From positions 2,465,001-2,529,000 of the forward strand of contig NZ_JACGXA010000001.1 of NCBI RefSeq assembly GCF_014138045.1: a stretch of DNA of 64,000 nucleotides. Reading direction: 5' to 3'. The position numbers were made by a program, and so were the translations under genes. Numbering within the stretch: the stretch's first letter is position 1; the number at the start of each line of letters is the position of its first letter. Below, piece by piece: positions 18,465 to 26,356 of the stretch. The stretch is from Nocardioides ginsengisegetis (GTDB lineage Bacteria > Actinomycetota > Actinomycetes > Propionibacteriales > Nocardioidaceae). Below the pieces are notes generated by a model that was not told the origin of the DNA, did not search any database, and saw only the letters and a list, made by a program, of their open reading frames with translations.

Positions 18465-18570
18465 GTGAACCCTTTCCCTGCCCGGCTCGGTTCATGACTC
18501 ACCGCCGGGTCGGCCGGGCGGTGGGTGGTGAACCGTTTCCAGGTCGGGTTCGGTTGCTGGCTCACCGCTG
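18465..18570 (+). repeat. two-copy degenerate tandem repeat
   Basis: The 43-base units at 18465-18507 and 18528-18570 match at 33 of 43 positions. Both begin GTGAACC, contain TTTCC and a GGTTC element complementary to GAACC, and end CTCACCG. The period is 63 bases. The function is unknown; each unit can fold on itself. Confidence 0.55.
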
Positions 18571-18646
18571 GGGCCGTTCGAGGGTGCGCCTGGGGCGGGG
18601 CGGCGGCCGAGCGCAGCGAGGGCCGTCGCCCCGACCGCCGCCTGAA

Positions 18647-18729
18647 GCCGATCGCGCGAGGCTCGCAGTCAAGGACGCCGAAGGCGCCGCGAAGCGGGCG
18701 AAGCTCCTTGACGGCGTGACGCGATCGGC
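18647..18729. repeat. nested inverted repeat, REP-like or bidirectional terminator
   Basis: The outer arms are a perfect 10 bp (GCCGATCGCG at 18647-18656; its complement at 18720-18729). The inner arms are a perfect 8 bp (GTCAAGGA at 18668-18675; TCCTTGAC at 18705-18712). The segment between could fold as a cruciform-type structure. It lies between two convergent genes. Confidence 0.55.
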
Positions 18730-18775
18730 TACGCGGCGCGCCCCCATCCACCCCAAGACCACGATCGAGCCAACG

Positions 18776-19576
18776 TCAGGTCAGCGCCCGGCTCCGGCGC
18801 CGGTTGTTGGCCTCGCCACCCAGCACGATCAGCACCGACACGAGGAACATCACCGTCCCGATCACGTTGACCTGCATGGGGACACCGCGCTGGGCGACGC
18901 CCCAGACGTACATCGGGAACGTCGTGGTCTGGCCGGCGTTGAGGTTGGTGATGATGAAGTCGTCGAAGGAGAGCGAGAAGCTCAGCAGCGCGGCGCCCAG
19001 GATGCCCGGGAAGACCAGCGGGAAGGTGACCCGCCAGAACGTCTGGGCAGGGGTGGCGTAGAGGTCCATCGCCGCCTGCTCGAGGGTGTCGTCCATGCCG
19101 GCGAGCCGGGCCCGGACGGTCACGACGACGAAGGACAGGCAGAACATCACGTGGGCGATCAGGATCGTCCAGAAGCCCAGCTGCCCGCTGAAGCCGGCGG
19201 CCACGAAGAGCGCCAGCAGCGAGGAGCCCATCACGATCTCGGGCGCGGCCATCGGCAGGAAGATCAGCAGGTTCGTGGCCGAGCGGCCCACGAAGTCGTG
19301 GCGCACCAGCGCGAACGCCGCGAGGGTGCCGAGCACGGTCGCCCCGAGCGTGGCGAGCAGCCCGATCTCGACGCTGCGCCCCAGCGCCGAGCACATGCTG
19401 GGGTCCAGGCACGGGTTGGCCCAGTTGGACAGCGTGAACTTGTGGAACGCATAGACGTTGCGGCTCGGCGGGTCGTTGAAGCTCATCCCGATGACGATCG
19501 CGATCGGCACGAACGTGTAGACGAGGACGAGCAGCCCGAGCAGGAGAACGATCCGTTCCCGGAACCAGCGCATCAC
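18776..19576 (-). CDS. potC: polyamine-type ABC transporter permease (PotC-like), system 2
   Basis: The 266-residue membrane protein starts MMRWFRERIVLLLGLLVLVY and has several hydrophobic segments, with an EAA-like loop, QAAMDLYATPAQTFWRVTFP. The initiation site GTGATG overlaps the TGA of the preceding permease gene. It is last in a D-A-B-C operon, a different order from system 1 (A-D-B-C), so the two importers are probably independent acquisitions or old paralogues rather than a recent duplication. Confidence 0.85.
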   Translation of the reverse strand: MMRWFRERIVLLLGLLVLVYTFVPIAIVIGMSFNDPPSRNVYAFHKFTLSNWANPCLDPSMCSALGRSVEIGLLATLGATVLGTLAAFALVRHDFVGRSATNLLIFLPMAAPEIVMGSSLLALFVAAGFSGQLGFWTILIAHVMFCLSFVVVTVRARLAGMDDTLEQAAMDLYATPAQTFWRVTFPLVFPGILGAALLSFSLSFDDFIITNLNAGQTTTFPMYVWGVAQRGVPMQVNVIGTVMFLVSVLIVLGGEANNRRRSRALT

Positions 19577-20433
19577 AGCAGGTCCTCCGTCCCGGCCCGG
19601 CGGACGTAGACGAGCACCATCGCCACGATCAGCACCATCAGGATCACCGACAGCGCGGCCGCCGACGGGTAGTCGTTGGCGTCGGTGAACAGGCTCTGGA
19701 TCTTGGTGCCGACCATCGCCTGGTTGGGGCTGCCCAGCAGCTGGACGTTGATGAAGTCACCGGCAGCCGGGATGAACGTCAGCAGCGTCCCGGAGACCAC
19801 GCCCGGCAGCGACAGCGGCCAGGTGACCTTCCAGAACCCGACGAACGGGTTGGCGTAGAGGTCGCCGGACGCCTCGATCAGCCGGTGGTCGATCTTGTCG
19901 AGGCTGGCGAAGAGCGGCAGCACCATGAACGGCAGGAAGTTGTAGGTCAGGCCCGCGATGACGGCGGCCGGCGTGGCCAGGAGCCGGCCGTCCGCGCCGA
20001 GCACGTGCACGGCCTGGAGGGTGTTCACCACGAAGCCGTCGTCGGCCAGGATCAGCTTCCACGACAGGGTGCGGATCAGGAAGCTGGTGAAGAACGGTGC
20101 GATCACCAGCACCAGCAGGAGGTTCTTCCACCGGCCGGACTTGAAGGCGATCGCGTAGGCCAGCACGTAGCCGAGCAGCAGGCAGAGCAGGGTCGCGGCG
20201 CCGCCGTACAGCAGCGACCTGACCAGCGGGCTCCAGTACGTCGAGAGCGCGTCGGAGTAGTTGCTCCACGACCAGTCCATCGTGTAGCCGCGGAAGTCCG
20301 AGCCGCTCGGGTCGAACAGGCTCGTCGCGACCAGCGAGTAGAGCGGCACCACGAAGAACAGGCCGAGCCAGAGCAGCCCCGGCAGGAGCAGGAGGTAGCC
20401 GGTGCCACCGCGGCGCCGGACCGTCTCGCTCAT
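19573..20433 (-). CDS. potB: polyamine-type ABC transporter permease (PotB-like), system 2
   Basis: The 286-residue permease begins [19 protein letters not shown], and its EAA-like loop is EASGDLYANPFVGFWKVTWP. The ATG at 20433 was chosen because it overlaps the ATPase stop (TGATG), and the first membrane segment follows directly. It forms the channel with the PotC-like subunit encoded downstream. Confidence 0.86.
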   Translation of the reverse strand: MSETVRRRGGTGYLLLLPGLLWLGLFFVVPLYSLVATSLFDPSGSDFRGYTMDWSWSNYSDALSTYWSPLVRSLLYGGAATLLCLLLGYVLAYAIAFKSGRWKNLLLVLVIAPFFTSFLIRTLSWKLILADDGFVVNTLQAVHVLGADGRLLATPAAVIAGLTYNFLPFMVLPLFASLDKIDHRLIEASGDLYANPFVGFWKVTWPLSLPGVVSGTLLTFIPAAGDFINVQLLGSPNQAMVGTKIQSLFTDANDYPSAAALSVILMVLIVAMVLVYVRRAGTEDLL

Positions 20434-21599
20434 CAACCCTCCTCGCGTCGCTGGGCGCCGGCCTCGGCGTCCTGGCTGTGGTCGAGCAGGAAGGCGTACT
20501 CGGGCCGCCAAGAGAGTTCGACGCGGTCGCCCTGGCGGAAGATCCGGCGCCGTCCGGTGTTCTGCTCGAAGACCTGGAGCTCCTGGCCCCACGGCATCCG
20601 GACGAGGTACTGCGTGCTGACGCCGAAGAAGCTCACGTCGGTGACGACGCCGCCGGGGATGGTGTTGCCCGGGGCGTCGAGGGCCTCGCCCTCCTCCCCG
20701 ATCAGCACCTTCTCTGGCCGGATCCCGACCCAGCCCTGGTCGCCCTCGGCGTGCGTCCGCTCGGTCGGGACCGTGACCCCGATGCCGTGCATCTCCACGC
20801 TGACCACGTCGGCGGCGCGGGACCGGATGGTGCCCTCGATCAGGTTGGACTGCCCCAGGAAGTTGGCCACGAACGTGGACTGGGGGTTCTCGTAGAGCTC
20901 GGCGGGGGCACCCATCTGCTCGATGACGCCCTTGTTCATCACCGCGACCGTGTCGGCCATGGTCATGGCCTCTTCCTGGTCGTGGGTGACGTGGATGAAG
21001 GTCAGCCCGACCTCGGTCTGGATCCGCTTGAGCTCGATCTGCATCGAGCGGCGCAGCTTGAGGTCGAGCGCCCCGAGCGGCTCGTCGAGCAGCAGCACCT
21101 CGGGCTTGTTGATCAGCGCCCGGGCCAGCGCCACCCGTTGCTGCTGGCCGCCCGACAGCTGGGCCGGCTTCTTGCGGGCCTGGCTGGTCAGCTCGACGAG
21201 CTCGAGCATGTCGGCGACCTGCTGCTTGACGTCGGCCTTCTTGCGACGGCGCAGCCCGAACGCGACGTTCTCGAAGATGTCGAGGTGCGGGAACAGCGCG
21301 TAGCTCTGGAAGACCGTGTTGACCGGCCGGTGGTAGGGCTTGGCGGCGGTGATGTCCTGCCCGGCGAGGGTGATGGTCCCGGCCGTGGGCGTCTCCAGGC
21401 CGGCCACCATCCGCAGGGTCGTGGTCTTGCCGCAGCCCGAGGGGCCGAGGAGAGCGAAGAACGATCCACGGGGTACGTCGAGGTCGAGGTCGTGGACGGC
21501 CTCGAAGGCACCGAAGGACTTCGTCACCGCCCGCAGCCGCAGCCCCTCGAAGGACTCCGCGGCCGTGTCCACCACGTCGCTCTCAGCCACCTGAGACAT
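20433..21599 (-). CDS. potA: polyamine ABC transporter ATP-binding protein (PotA-like), system 2
   Basis: The product has 388 residues: Walker [10 protein letters not shown], signature [15 protein letters not shown], Walker [23 protein letters not shown], and a C-terminal TOBE-like domain. The start at 21599 is supported by AAGGAG about nine bases upstream; the in-frame alternative at 21638 lies inside the binding-protein gene. The start overlaps the end of the binding-protein gene by 17 bases, suggesting translational coupling. Confidence 0.86.
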   Translation of the reverse strand: MSQVAESDVVDTAAESFEGLRLRAVTKSFGAFEAVHDLDLDVPRGSFFALLGPSGCGKTTTLRMVAGLETPTAGTITLAGQDITAAKPYHRPVNTVFQSYALFPHLDIFENVAFGLRRRKKADVKQQVADMLELVELTSQARKKPAQLSGGQQQRVALARALINKPEVLLLDEPLGALDLKLRRSMQIELKRIQTEVGLTFIHVTHDQEEAMTMADTVAVMNKGVIEQMGAPAELYENPQSTFVANFLGQSNLIEGTIRSRAADVVSVEMHGIGVTVPTERTHAEGDQGWVGIRPEKVLIGEEGEALDAPGNTIPGGVVTDVSFFGVSTQYLVRMPWGQELQVFEQNTGRRRIFRQGDRVELSWRPEYAFLLDHSQDAEAGAQRREEG

Positions 21600-22776
21600 C
21601 GGACCACTCTCCTTCGTACTGGATCTGCTGCCGGTCATCGAGCGCCATGAAGTCCCACGTCTTCGACAGCATGTCCTCGTCGGGGAAGATCAGCTTGTTG
21701 TCGACGAGGGAGGCATCGATCTTCTCCATCTCCTGCTGGGCGCCCTCGACCGGGCAGATGTAGTTGACCCAGGCCGCCAGCTTCGCGGCGTTGACCGGGT
21801 CGTAGTAGAAGTTGATCCACTCCTCGGCGTTGGCCTCGTGGGTGGCCAGGTTGGGCACCATCATGTTGTCGCTCCAGATGGCCAGGCCCTCCTCCGGCGT
21901 CACGAACTTGATGTCGGGGTTGTCGAACTGGAGCTGGATCACGTCGCCGGACCAGGCCTCGCAGGCCAGGAGGTTCCCGGCCGCCAGGTCCTGGGTGTAG
22001 TCGTTGCCGGTGAAGGCCCGGATCTGGCCGTTGGAGACCGAGCCGCGGAGCCGGTCGATCGCGTTGGCCCACTGGTCCGCGGTGAAGTTCTGCGGCTCGG
22101 CGCCGACGAGCTTGAGCAGGAAGCCCATCGTGTCGCGCATCTCGTTGAGCAGCGTGACGCGGCCCTTGAGGTCGGGGTTGTCCAGGAGCTCACCGAAGCT
22201 CCTGATCTCACCGGTCTTGGCGGCGTTGTAGGCGATGCCGGTGAAGCCGGTCTGCCACGGCGCGTGGTACTTCGCGGTCTTGTCCCACGCCCTCCCCCGC
22301 AGCGCCGTGAGGAGGTTCTGGTGGACGTTGGGCACCTTGGCGGCGTCCAGCGGCTGGATCCAGCCCAGACCGATCATCCGGGCGGCCATCCAGTCGGTCA
22401 GGACGATCATGTCGCGGCCGATCGGCTGGCAGGTGCCGAGCTGGTTCTTGACCTTGGCGTAGAACTCGGTGTTGGCGTTGATGTCGTCGGTGTACTTCAC
22501 CGTGATGCCCGTCTGGGCCTCGAACTCGTCGCGCGTGTTGCCCTTCTGGCGCCGCGGGTCGATGTAGCCGGGCCAGTTGCTGATCACCACCTCGCGCTCC
22601 GAGGCGGACACGTCACGCGCCCGGCAGGTCAACGGGTCCTGCTGGGCTCCCGGGACGTCGAAGAACGGCAGGTCGAGCGCGGCGATGCTGAGCCCGCCGA
22701 AGGCCAGTCCTCCCGCGCCCTTGAGCAGTCCCCGGCGCGACAGCCCGGGCCGGCCGGACGCGCTTCCTCGTGGCAT
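21583..22776 (-). CDS. potD: polyamine ABC transporter substrate-binding protein (PotD/PotF-like), Tat-type signal, system 2
   Basis: The 397-residue binding protein has an N-terminus SRRGLLKGAGGLAFGG matching a twin-arginine signal, so it is probably exported folded. I do not see a convincing lipobox. The mature part begins EREVVISNWPGYID and contains NANTEFYAKV and DMIVLTDWMAARM, typical of spermidine/putrescine-binding proteins. The ATG at 22776 has GAAGGAG four bases upstream. It heads a D-A-B-C operon divergent from an Lrp/AsnC regulator. Confidence 0.85.
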   Translation of the reverse strand: MPRGSASGRPGLSRRGLLKGAGGLAFGGLSIAALDLPFFDVPGAQQDPLTCRARDVSASEREVVISNWPGYIDPRRQKGNTRDEFEAQTGITVKYTDDINANTEFYAKVKNQLGTCQPIGRDMIVLTDWMAARMIGLGWIQPLDAAKVPNVHQNLLTALRGRAWDKTAKYHAPWQTGFTGIAYNAAKTGEIRSFGELLDNPDLKGRVTLLNEMRDTMGFLLKLVGAEPQNFTADQWANAIDRLRGSVSNGQIRAFTGNDYTQDLAAGNLLACEAWSGDVIQLQFDNPDIKFVTPEEGLAIWSDNMMVPNLATHEANAEEWINFYYDPVNAAKLAAWVNYICPVEGAQQEMEKIDASLVDNKLIFPDEDMLSKTWDFMALDDRQQIQYEGEWSDVSGG

Positions 22777-22810
22777 CTGACTCCTTCGAGTGTTCGCTCT
22801 CGATGCTCGG

Positions 22811-22839
22811 ATCGTGTCATGCCCAGGGGCACTCGACAA
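22811..22839 (-). promoter_or_regulatory. -35/-10 promoter of ABC system 2
   Basis: On the minus strand TTGTCG (22839-22834), a 17-base spacer and CACGAT (22816-22811) form a housekeeping-sigma-like promoter. It gives a leader of about 25-30 bases that carries the GAAGGAG ribosome-binding site. Confidence 0.5.
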
Positions 22840-22866
22840 GCGATCCCGTCGAACCGAAACCTCTGC

Positions 22867-22934
22867 GCAACGAAATCCCTTGTTTCGGCGACACCCGCGA
22901 AACCTTTGACCGAACCCTTTCCCCCTGACAGGCT
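22867..22934 (+). promoter_or_regulatory. candidate Lrp site GCAACGAAATCC and promoter of the Lrp/AsnC gene
   Basis: GCAACGAAATCC at 22867-22878 is identical to 16928-16939 in the aldehyde dehydrogenase/aminotransferase divergent promoter. Here CGAAA is mirrored by TTTCG (22882-22886). Downstream, TTGACC (22906-22911), a 17-base spacer and CAGGCT (22929-22934) form the promoter of the regulator gene, with ATG seven bases later. The site is upstream of that -35, fitting autoregulation plus control of the divergent importer. Confidence 0.5.
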
Positions 22935-22941
22935 TCGGCCC

Positions 22942-23406
22942 ATGACGAGGAAGCCCCCGACCCAGCTCGACGACGTCAGCAAGGCGATCATCGAGCAGCT
23001 CCAGCAGGACGGACGACGCTCCTACGCGGCGATCGGCAAGGTCGTCGGGCTCTCCGAGGCGGCCGTTCGGCAGCGCGTCCAGCGGCTCACCGACAGCGGC
23101 GTCATGCAGGTCGTCGCGGTCACCGACCCGCTCGAGCTCGGCTTCGCCCGCCAGGCCATGGTCGGCATCCGCGTCACCGGTCCCCTCGAGAAGGCCGCCG
23201 ACCGCATCGCGGAGCTCGAGGAGGTCGACTACGTCGTGGTCACCGCCGGCTCCTTCGACCTCCTCGTCGAGGTCGTCTGCGAGAGCGACGAGCACCTGCT
23301 CGAGCTGATCTCGGACCGGATCCGGACCATCGAGGGCGTCGTCGCCACCGAGACCTTCATGTACCTCCGGCTCCGCAAGCAGACCTACTCGTGGGGCGTG
23401 CGCTGA
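22942..23406 (+). CDS. Lrp/AsnC family transcriptional regulator
   Basis: The 154-residue protein has an N-terminal AsnC-type winged helix (DDVSKAIIEQLQQDGRRSY then GLSEAAVRQRVQRL, about residues 10-60) and a C-terminal RAM ligand-binding domain (VVTAGSFDLLVEVVCESDEH). It is divergent from polyamine importer 2 and overlaps the FAD oxidase gene, so it is the obvious local regulator of the island. The ligand is probably an amine or amino acid, by inference. The regulator would bind as an octamer or dimer at spaced sites. Confidence 0.85.
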   Translation: MTRKPPTQLDDVSKAIIEQLQQDGRRSYAAIGKVVGLSEAAVRQRVQRLTDSGVMQVVAVTDPLELGFARQAMVGIRVTGPLEKAADRIAELEEVDYVVVTAGSFDLLVEVVCESDEHLLELISDRIRTIEGVVATETFMYLRLRKQTYSWGVR

Positions 23407-24803
23407 GCCTCCGTCGTCCCGGCCGCGACCGGCCCTACGACCGGTTGTCGCTCTGGCACGACACCGCCGGCGACGACTGGACCCCGCGCGCGGCGCTGCC
23501 CGGCGACACCGACGCCGACGTCGCGATCGTCGGTGCGGGCTACACCGGCCTGTGGACCGCCCACTACCTCGCCGAGGCCGACCCGACGCTGCGGATCGTG
23601 GTCCTCGAGGCCGAGGTGGCGGGGTACGGCGCCTCCGGGCGCAACGGCGGCTGGTGCTCGGCCCTGTTCCCCGCCTCCCTGGACAAGCTGGCGGCGGCGA
23701 GCGGCCGCGAGGCGGCCCTGGCCCAGCACGCCGCGATGCGGGCCACGGTCGACGAGGTCGCCCGGGTCGCCCGCGCCGAGGGCATCGACGCCGACCTGGC
23801 CCACGGCGGCACGATCACGGTGGCCCGGACCGGTGCGCAGTGGCGGCGCGCCCGCGCGGAGGTGGAGCACGCCCGGTCCTGGGGCCGCGGGGAGGACGAC
23901 CTGCGGCTGCTCGACCGCCGCGAGGCCACGGCCGTCCTCGACGCGACCGGCACGCGCGGGGCGACGTACACGCCCGACTGCATGGCGATCCACCCCGCCA
24001 AGCTCGTCCGCGGCCTGGCACGGGCGGTCGAGCGGCGCGGCGTCACGATCCACGAGCGCACCCGCGTCACCGCCATCGAGCCGGGGCTCGCGCGGACGAA
24101 GCACGGCACCGTGCGGGCCGGCACGGTCGTCCGGGCGACCGAGGGCTACACCCCGTCGCTGGCCGGGGAGCGTCGCACCCTCGCGCCGGTCTACTCGCTC
24201 GTCATCGCCACCGCGCCGCTGCCTGCCGACGTGTGGGACCGGATCGGGCTGGCCCGGCGGGAGACCTTCACCGACCACCGGCACCTGATCGTCTACGGCC
24301 AGCGCACGGCCGACGACCGGCTCGTGTTCGGCGGGCGGGGAGCGCCGTACCACCTCGGCTCGCGGGTCCGCCCGGGGTTCGACCACGACGAGAAGGTCTT
24401 CGCCAGCCTCTACGACGCGATGACCACGCTCTTCCCGGTGCTCGCCGGCACCCGCGTGACCCACGCGTGGGGTGGCGCCCTGGGCATCCCCCGCGACTGG
24501 TGCGCCTCGGTCGGGCTCGACCGCGCGACCGGGCTCGCGTGGGCGGGCGGCTACGTCGGCGACGGCGTCAGCACCACCAACCTCGCCGGCCGCACCCTGC
24601 GCGACCTGGTGCTGGGCCGCGACACCGAGCTGACCCGGCTGCCGTGGGTCGGCCACCGGTCCCGCGCCTGGGAGCGCGAACCGCTGCGCTGGCTCGGCAT
24701 CAACATCGGCCTGCGGGCGATGACCCTCGCCGACGCCGAGGAGTCGCTCACCCGGCAGCCGAGCCTCGCCGCCCGGGCTGTGGGACCGCTGATCGGCGGT
24801 TAG
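23391..24803 (+). CDS. FAD-dependent amine oxidase, gamma-glutamylputrescine oxidase/DAO type
   Basis: The 470-residue protein opens its cofactor domain with VAIVGAGYTGLWTAHYL (GxGxxG, about residues 45-61) and follows with YGASGRNGGW, the pattern of PuuB/OrdL-like D-amino-acid-oxidase-fold enzymes. Its C-terminal part contains WAGGYVGDGVSTTNLAG, binding FAD. It would oxidise an amine or N-glutamyl amine to an aldehyde with release of ammonia and peroxide. The GTG start at 23391 lies inside the last codons of the regulator gene (16-base overlap). No glutamylpolyamine synthetase is in view, so the substrate is uncertain. Confidence 0.8.
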   Translation: MGRALSLRRPGRDRPYDRLSLWHDTAGDDWTPRAALPGDTDADVAIVGAGYTGLWTAHYLAEADPTLRIVVLEAEVAGYGASGRNGGWCSALFPASLDKLAAASGREAALAQHAAMRATVDEVARVARAEGIDADLAHGGTITVARTGAQWRRARAEVEHARSWGRGEDDLRLLDRREATAVLDATGTRGATYTPDCMAIHPAKLVRGLARAVERRGVTIHERTRVTAIEPGLARTKHGTVRAGTVVRATEGYTPSLAGERRTLAPVYSLVIATAPLPADVWDRIGLARRETFTDHRHLIVYGQRTADDRLVFGGRGAPYHLGSRVRPGFDHDEKVFASLYDAMTTLFPVLAGTRVTHAWGGALGIPRDWCASVGLDRATGLAWAGGYVGDGVSTTNLAGRTLRDLVLGRDTELTRLPWVGHRSRAWEREPLRWLGINIGLRAMTLADAEESLTRQPSLAARAVGPLIGG

Positions 24804-24821
24804 CCCGCCGAGCGGCGACCG

Positions 24822-26264
24822 TCAGCCCAGGCCGTTGGCCGCCGTGCGGGCGGGCCGGGTCGGGTCGACCAGCCAGGCCTTGAAGAACCCGTCGAGCTGC
24901 TGCCCGCTGACCTGCTCGGCGAGCGCCTCGAACTGCCGGGTCGAGCCGTTGCCGCCGGCGCGCGAGTGCACCCACTGGCGCAGCAGCCGCCAGTAGTCGT
25001 CGTTGCCGATCCGGTGCCGCAGCGCCTGCAGGGCCATCCCGCCGCGCTGGTAGACCTGCCAGTCGAAGATGTGGTCGCGGCCCGGGTCGTCGACCTGGAG
25101 CGTCCAGAAGTCGGCGTCGTCGGCGAGGGTGTCGTACCAGTACTCCAGCCACTGCTGGGCCGACTGGCCGCCGTGGGTCTCGGCGTACCGCGCCTCCATG
25201 AAGGTGGCCGCGCCCTCGTTGAGCCAGATGTCGCGCCAGTTGGCGACCGCCACGGAGTCGCCGAACCACTGGTGGGCCAGCTCGTGCACGACGGTGGTGA
25301 CGGCCTCGGAGGTGAGGACGGGGTACGTCGGCCGGGTCTGGTTCTCCAGCGCGAAGCCCGGGTTGAGACTGGTCGTCAGGCCGCCGGTGTCGGCGAACGG
25401 GTAGTGCCCGAGCTGGCGCTCCAGCCAGGTCACGATGCCCGGGGTGCGCTCCATGAGCCGCAGGGACGCGTTGCGGGTCGAGGTGGGGATGCGGTCGGAC
25501 ACCGCGACGTACCACGGCAGCCCGTCGTGGACGCCGTGCCGGATGACGAAGTGGCCGGCCGCGAAGAAGGCGAGGTAGGGCACCATCGGCTCGGCCGCGC
25601 GCCAGTGGGTCGTGGCGCGCCGGCCGTGGACCTCGCGCCCCACGAGGTGGCCGTTGGCGACGACCTGCTTGTCGGCGGCCGTGGTGATGTGGAGGTCCAT
25701 CAGGGCCCGGTCGCGCGGGTGGTCGTTGGCCGGGAACCACCACGGCGCCATGTGCGGCTCGTTCATCGCCACGACCTCGGAGTCGTCGGCGAGCCAGTTG
25801 TGCTCGCCGTTCCAGCCGAGCTTCTCGGGCTGGCCGGCGTAGCGCACCAGCACCTGGACCCGGTCGCCCCGCGCGATCGGCGAGGCGGGCGTCACCCGCA
25901 GCTCGTGCAGGTCGGGCTTGGCGTACGCCGCAGGCACCCCGTCGACGGTCACGCCCTGCACCGGGAGCAGCAGGTCGAGGTCGAAGCGGCTCAGCGCCTG
26001 GGTCGCGCGGACCGTCAGGCGGGTCCAACCGGACAGGTGCCGGGTGGTGAAGTCGTAGGTGTCGTGCACCTCGTAGCGGACCACGTCGATGCCGCCGTTG
26101 CCGTCCAGCGGGAAGTAGGGGTCGCCCATCCCGGCGGCCCCGGGGGACGGCATCTCGGCCGCCGTCGGGGCCGGGTCGGCGACTGCCGGCACCGCGCCGG
26201 GCAGCAGGCCCAGGACGAGGGCGGACGTGGCCAGGGCAGCCCAGCGGCGGGGCGAGAGCGTCAC
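24822..26264 (-). CDS. secreted M1-family zinc aminopeptidase
   Basis: The 480-residue protein has a signal peptide (hydrophobic run about residues 9-25, cleavage near AVADPAP). The zinc site is HELAHQWFGD, with the third ligand glutamate 18 residues on in WLNEGAATF (about residues 290-315). AMNEPHMAPWWFP replaces the usual GAMEN exopeptidase loop. It is shorter than classical aminopeptidase N (about 850), lacking the large C-terminal helical domain, as in many actinobacterial secreted M1 proteins. GTG at 26264 is preceded by TAGGTT at six bases. It does not obviously belong to either neighbouring pathway. Confidence 0.85.
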   Translation of the reverse strand: MTLSPRRWAALATSALVLGLLPGAVPAVADPAPTAAEMPSPGAAGMGDPYFPLDGNGGIDVVRYEVHDTYDFTTRHLSGWTRLTVRATQALSRFDLDLLLPVQGVTVDGVPAAYAKPDLHELRVTPASPIARGDRVQVLVRYAGQPEKLGWNGEHNWLADDSEVVAMNEPHMAPWWFPANDHPRDRALMDLHITTAADKQVVANGHLVGREVHGRRATTHWRAAEPMVPYLAFFAAGHFVIRHGVHDGLPWYVAVSDRIPTSTRNASLRLMERTPGIVTWLERQLGHYPFADTGGLTTSLNPGFALENQTRPTYPVLTSEAVTTVVHELAHQWFGDSVAVANWRDIWLNEGAATFMEARYAETHGGQSAQQWLEYWYDTLADDADFWTLQVDDPGRDHIFDWQVYQRGGMALQALRHRIGNDDYWRLLRQWVHSRAGGNGSTRQFEALAEQVSGQQLDGFFKAWLVDPTRPARTAANGLG

Positions 26265-26270
26265 GAGCAG

Positions 26271-26276
26271 AACCTA
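26271..26276 (-). promoter_or_regulatory. leaderless -10 hexamer TAGGTT for the M1 peptidase
   Basis: TAGGTT on the minus strand ends six bases before the GTG at 26264, with no ribosome-binding site between them. Confidence 0.45.
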
Positions 26277-26308
26277 CCGACCCCCACGCGCCCCGGCGGC
26301 ACGTCCCG

Positions 26309-26350
26309 CATCACGGTGCTATAACACTATCAACTCACTCGACTTTAGGA
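26309..26350 (+). promoter_or_regulatory. AT-rich promoter region of the sulfur operon
   Basis: A local AT-rich stretch contains TATAAC (26320-26325), a likely -10, within GTGCTATAACAC, whose ends are complementary. A ribosome-binding site (TTTAGGAGA) lies seven to eight bases before the ATG at 26357. Persulfide-responsive repressors bind AT-rich dyads, so this may be an operator; that is inference. Confidence 0.4.
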
Positions 26351-26356
26351 GACGCG

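Larger units (their letters stand above)
18398..18775. other. 378-base gene-free stretch between convergent genes
   Basis: No credible coding sequence is present. It holds a degenerate 63-base-period tandem repeat (18465-18570) and a nested inverted repeat (18647-18729), described separately. Between them, GAGCGCAGCGAG (18609-18620) is a small palindrome-like motif. Both flanking genes end here, so part of it probably terminates transcription from each side. Confidence 0.6.

Noticed and set aside
18434..19609. A 391-codon plus-strand frame over the gap and the PotC-like gene.
   Set aside because: Mostly antisense to a convincing permease gene, with a composition typical of shadow frames.
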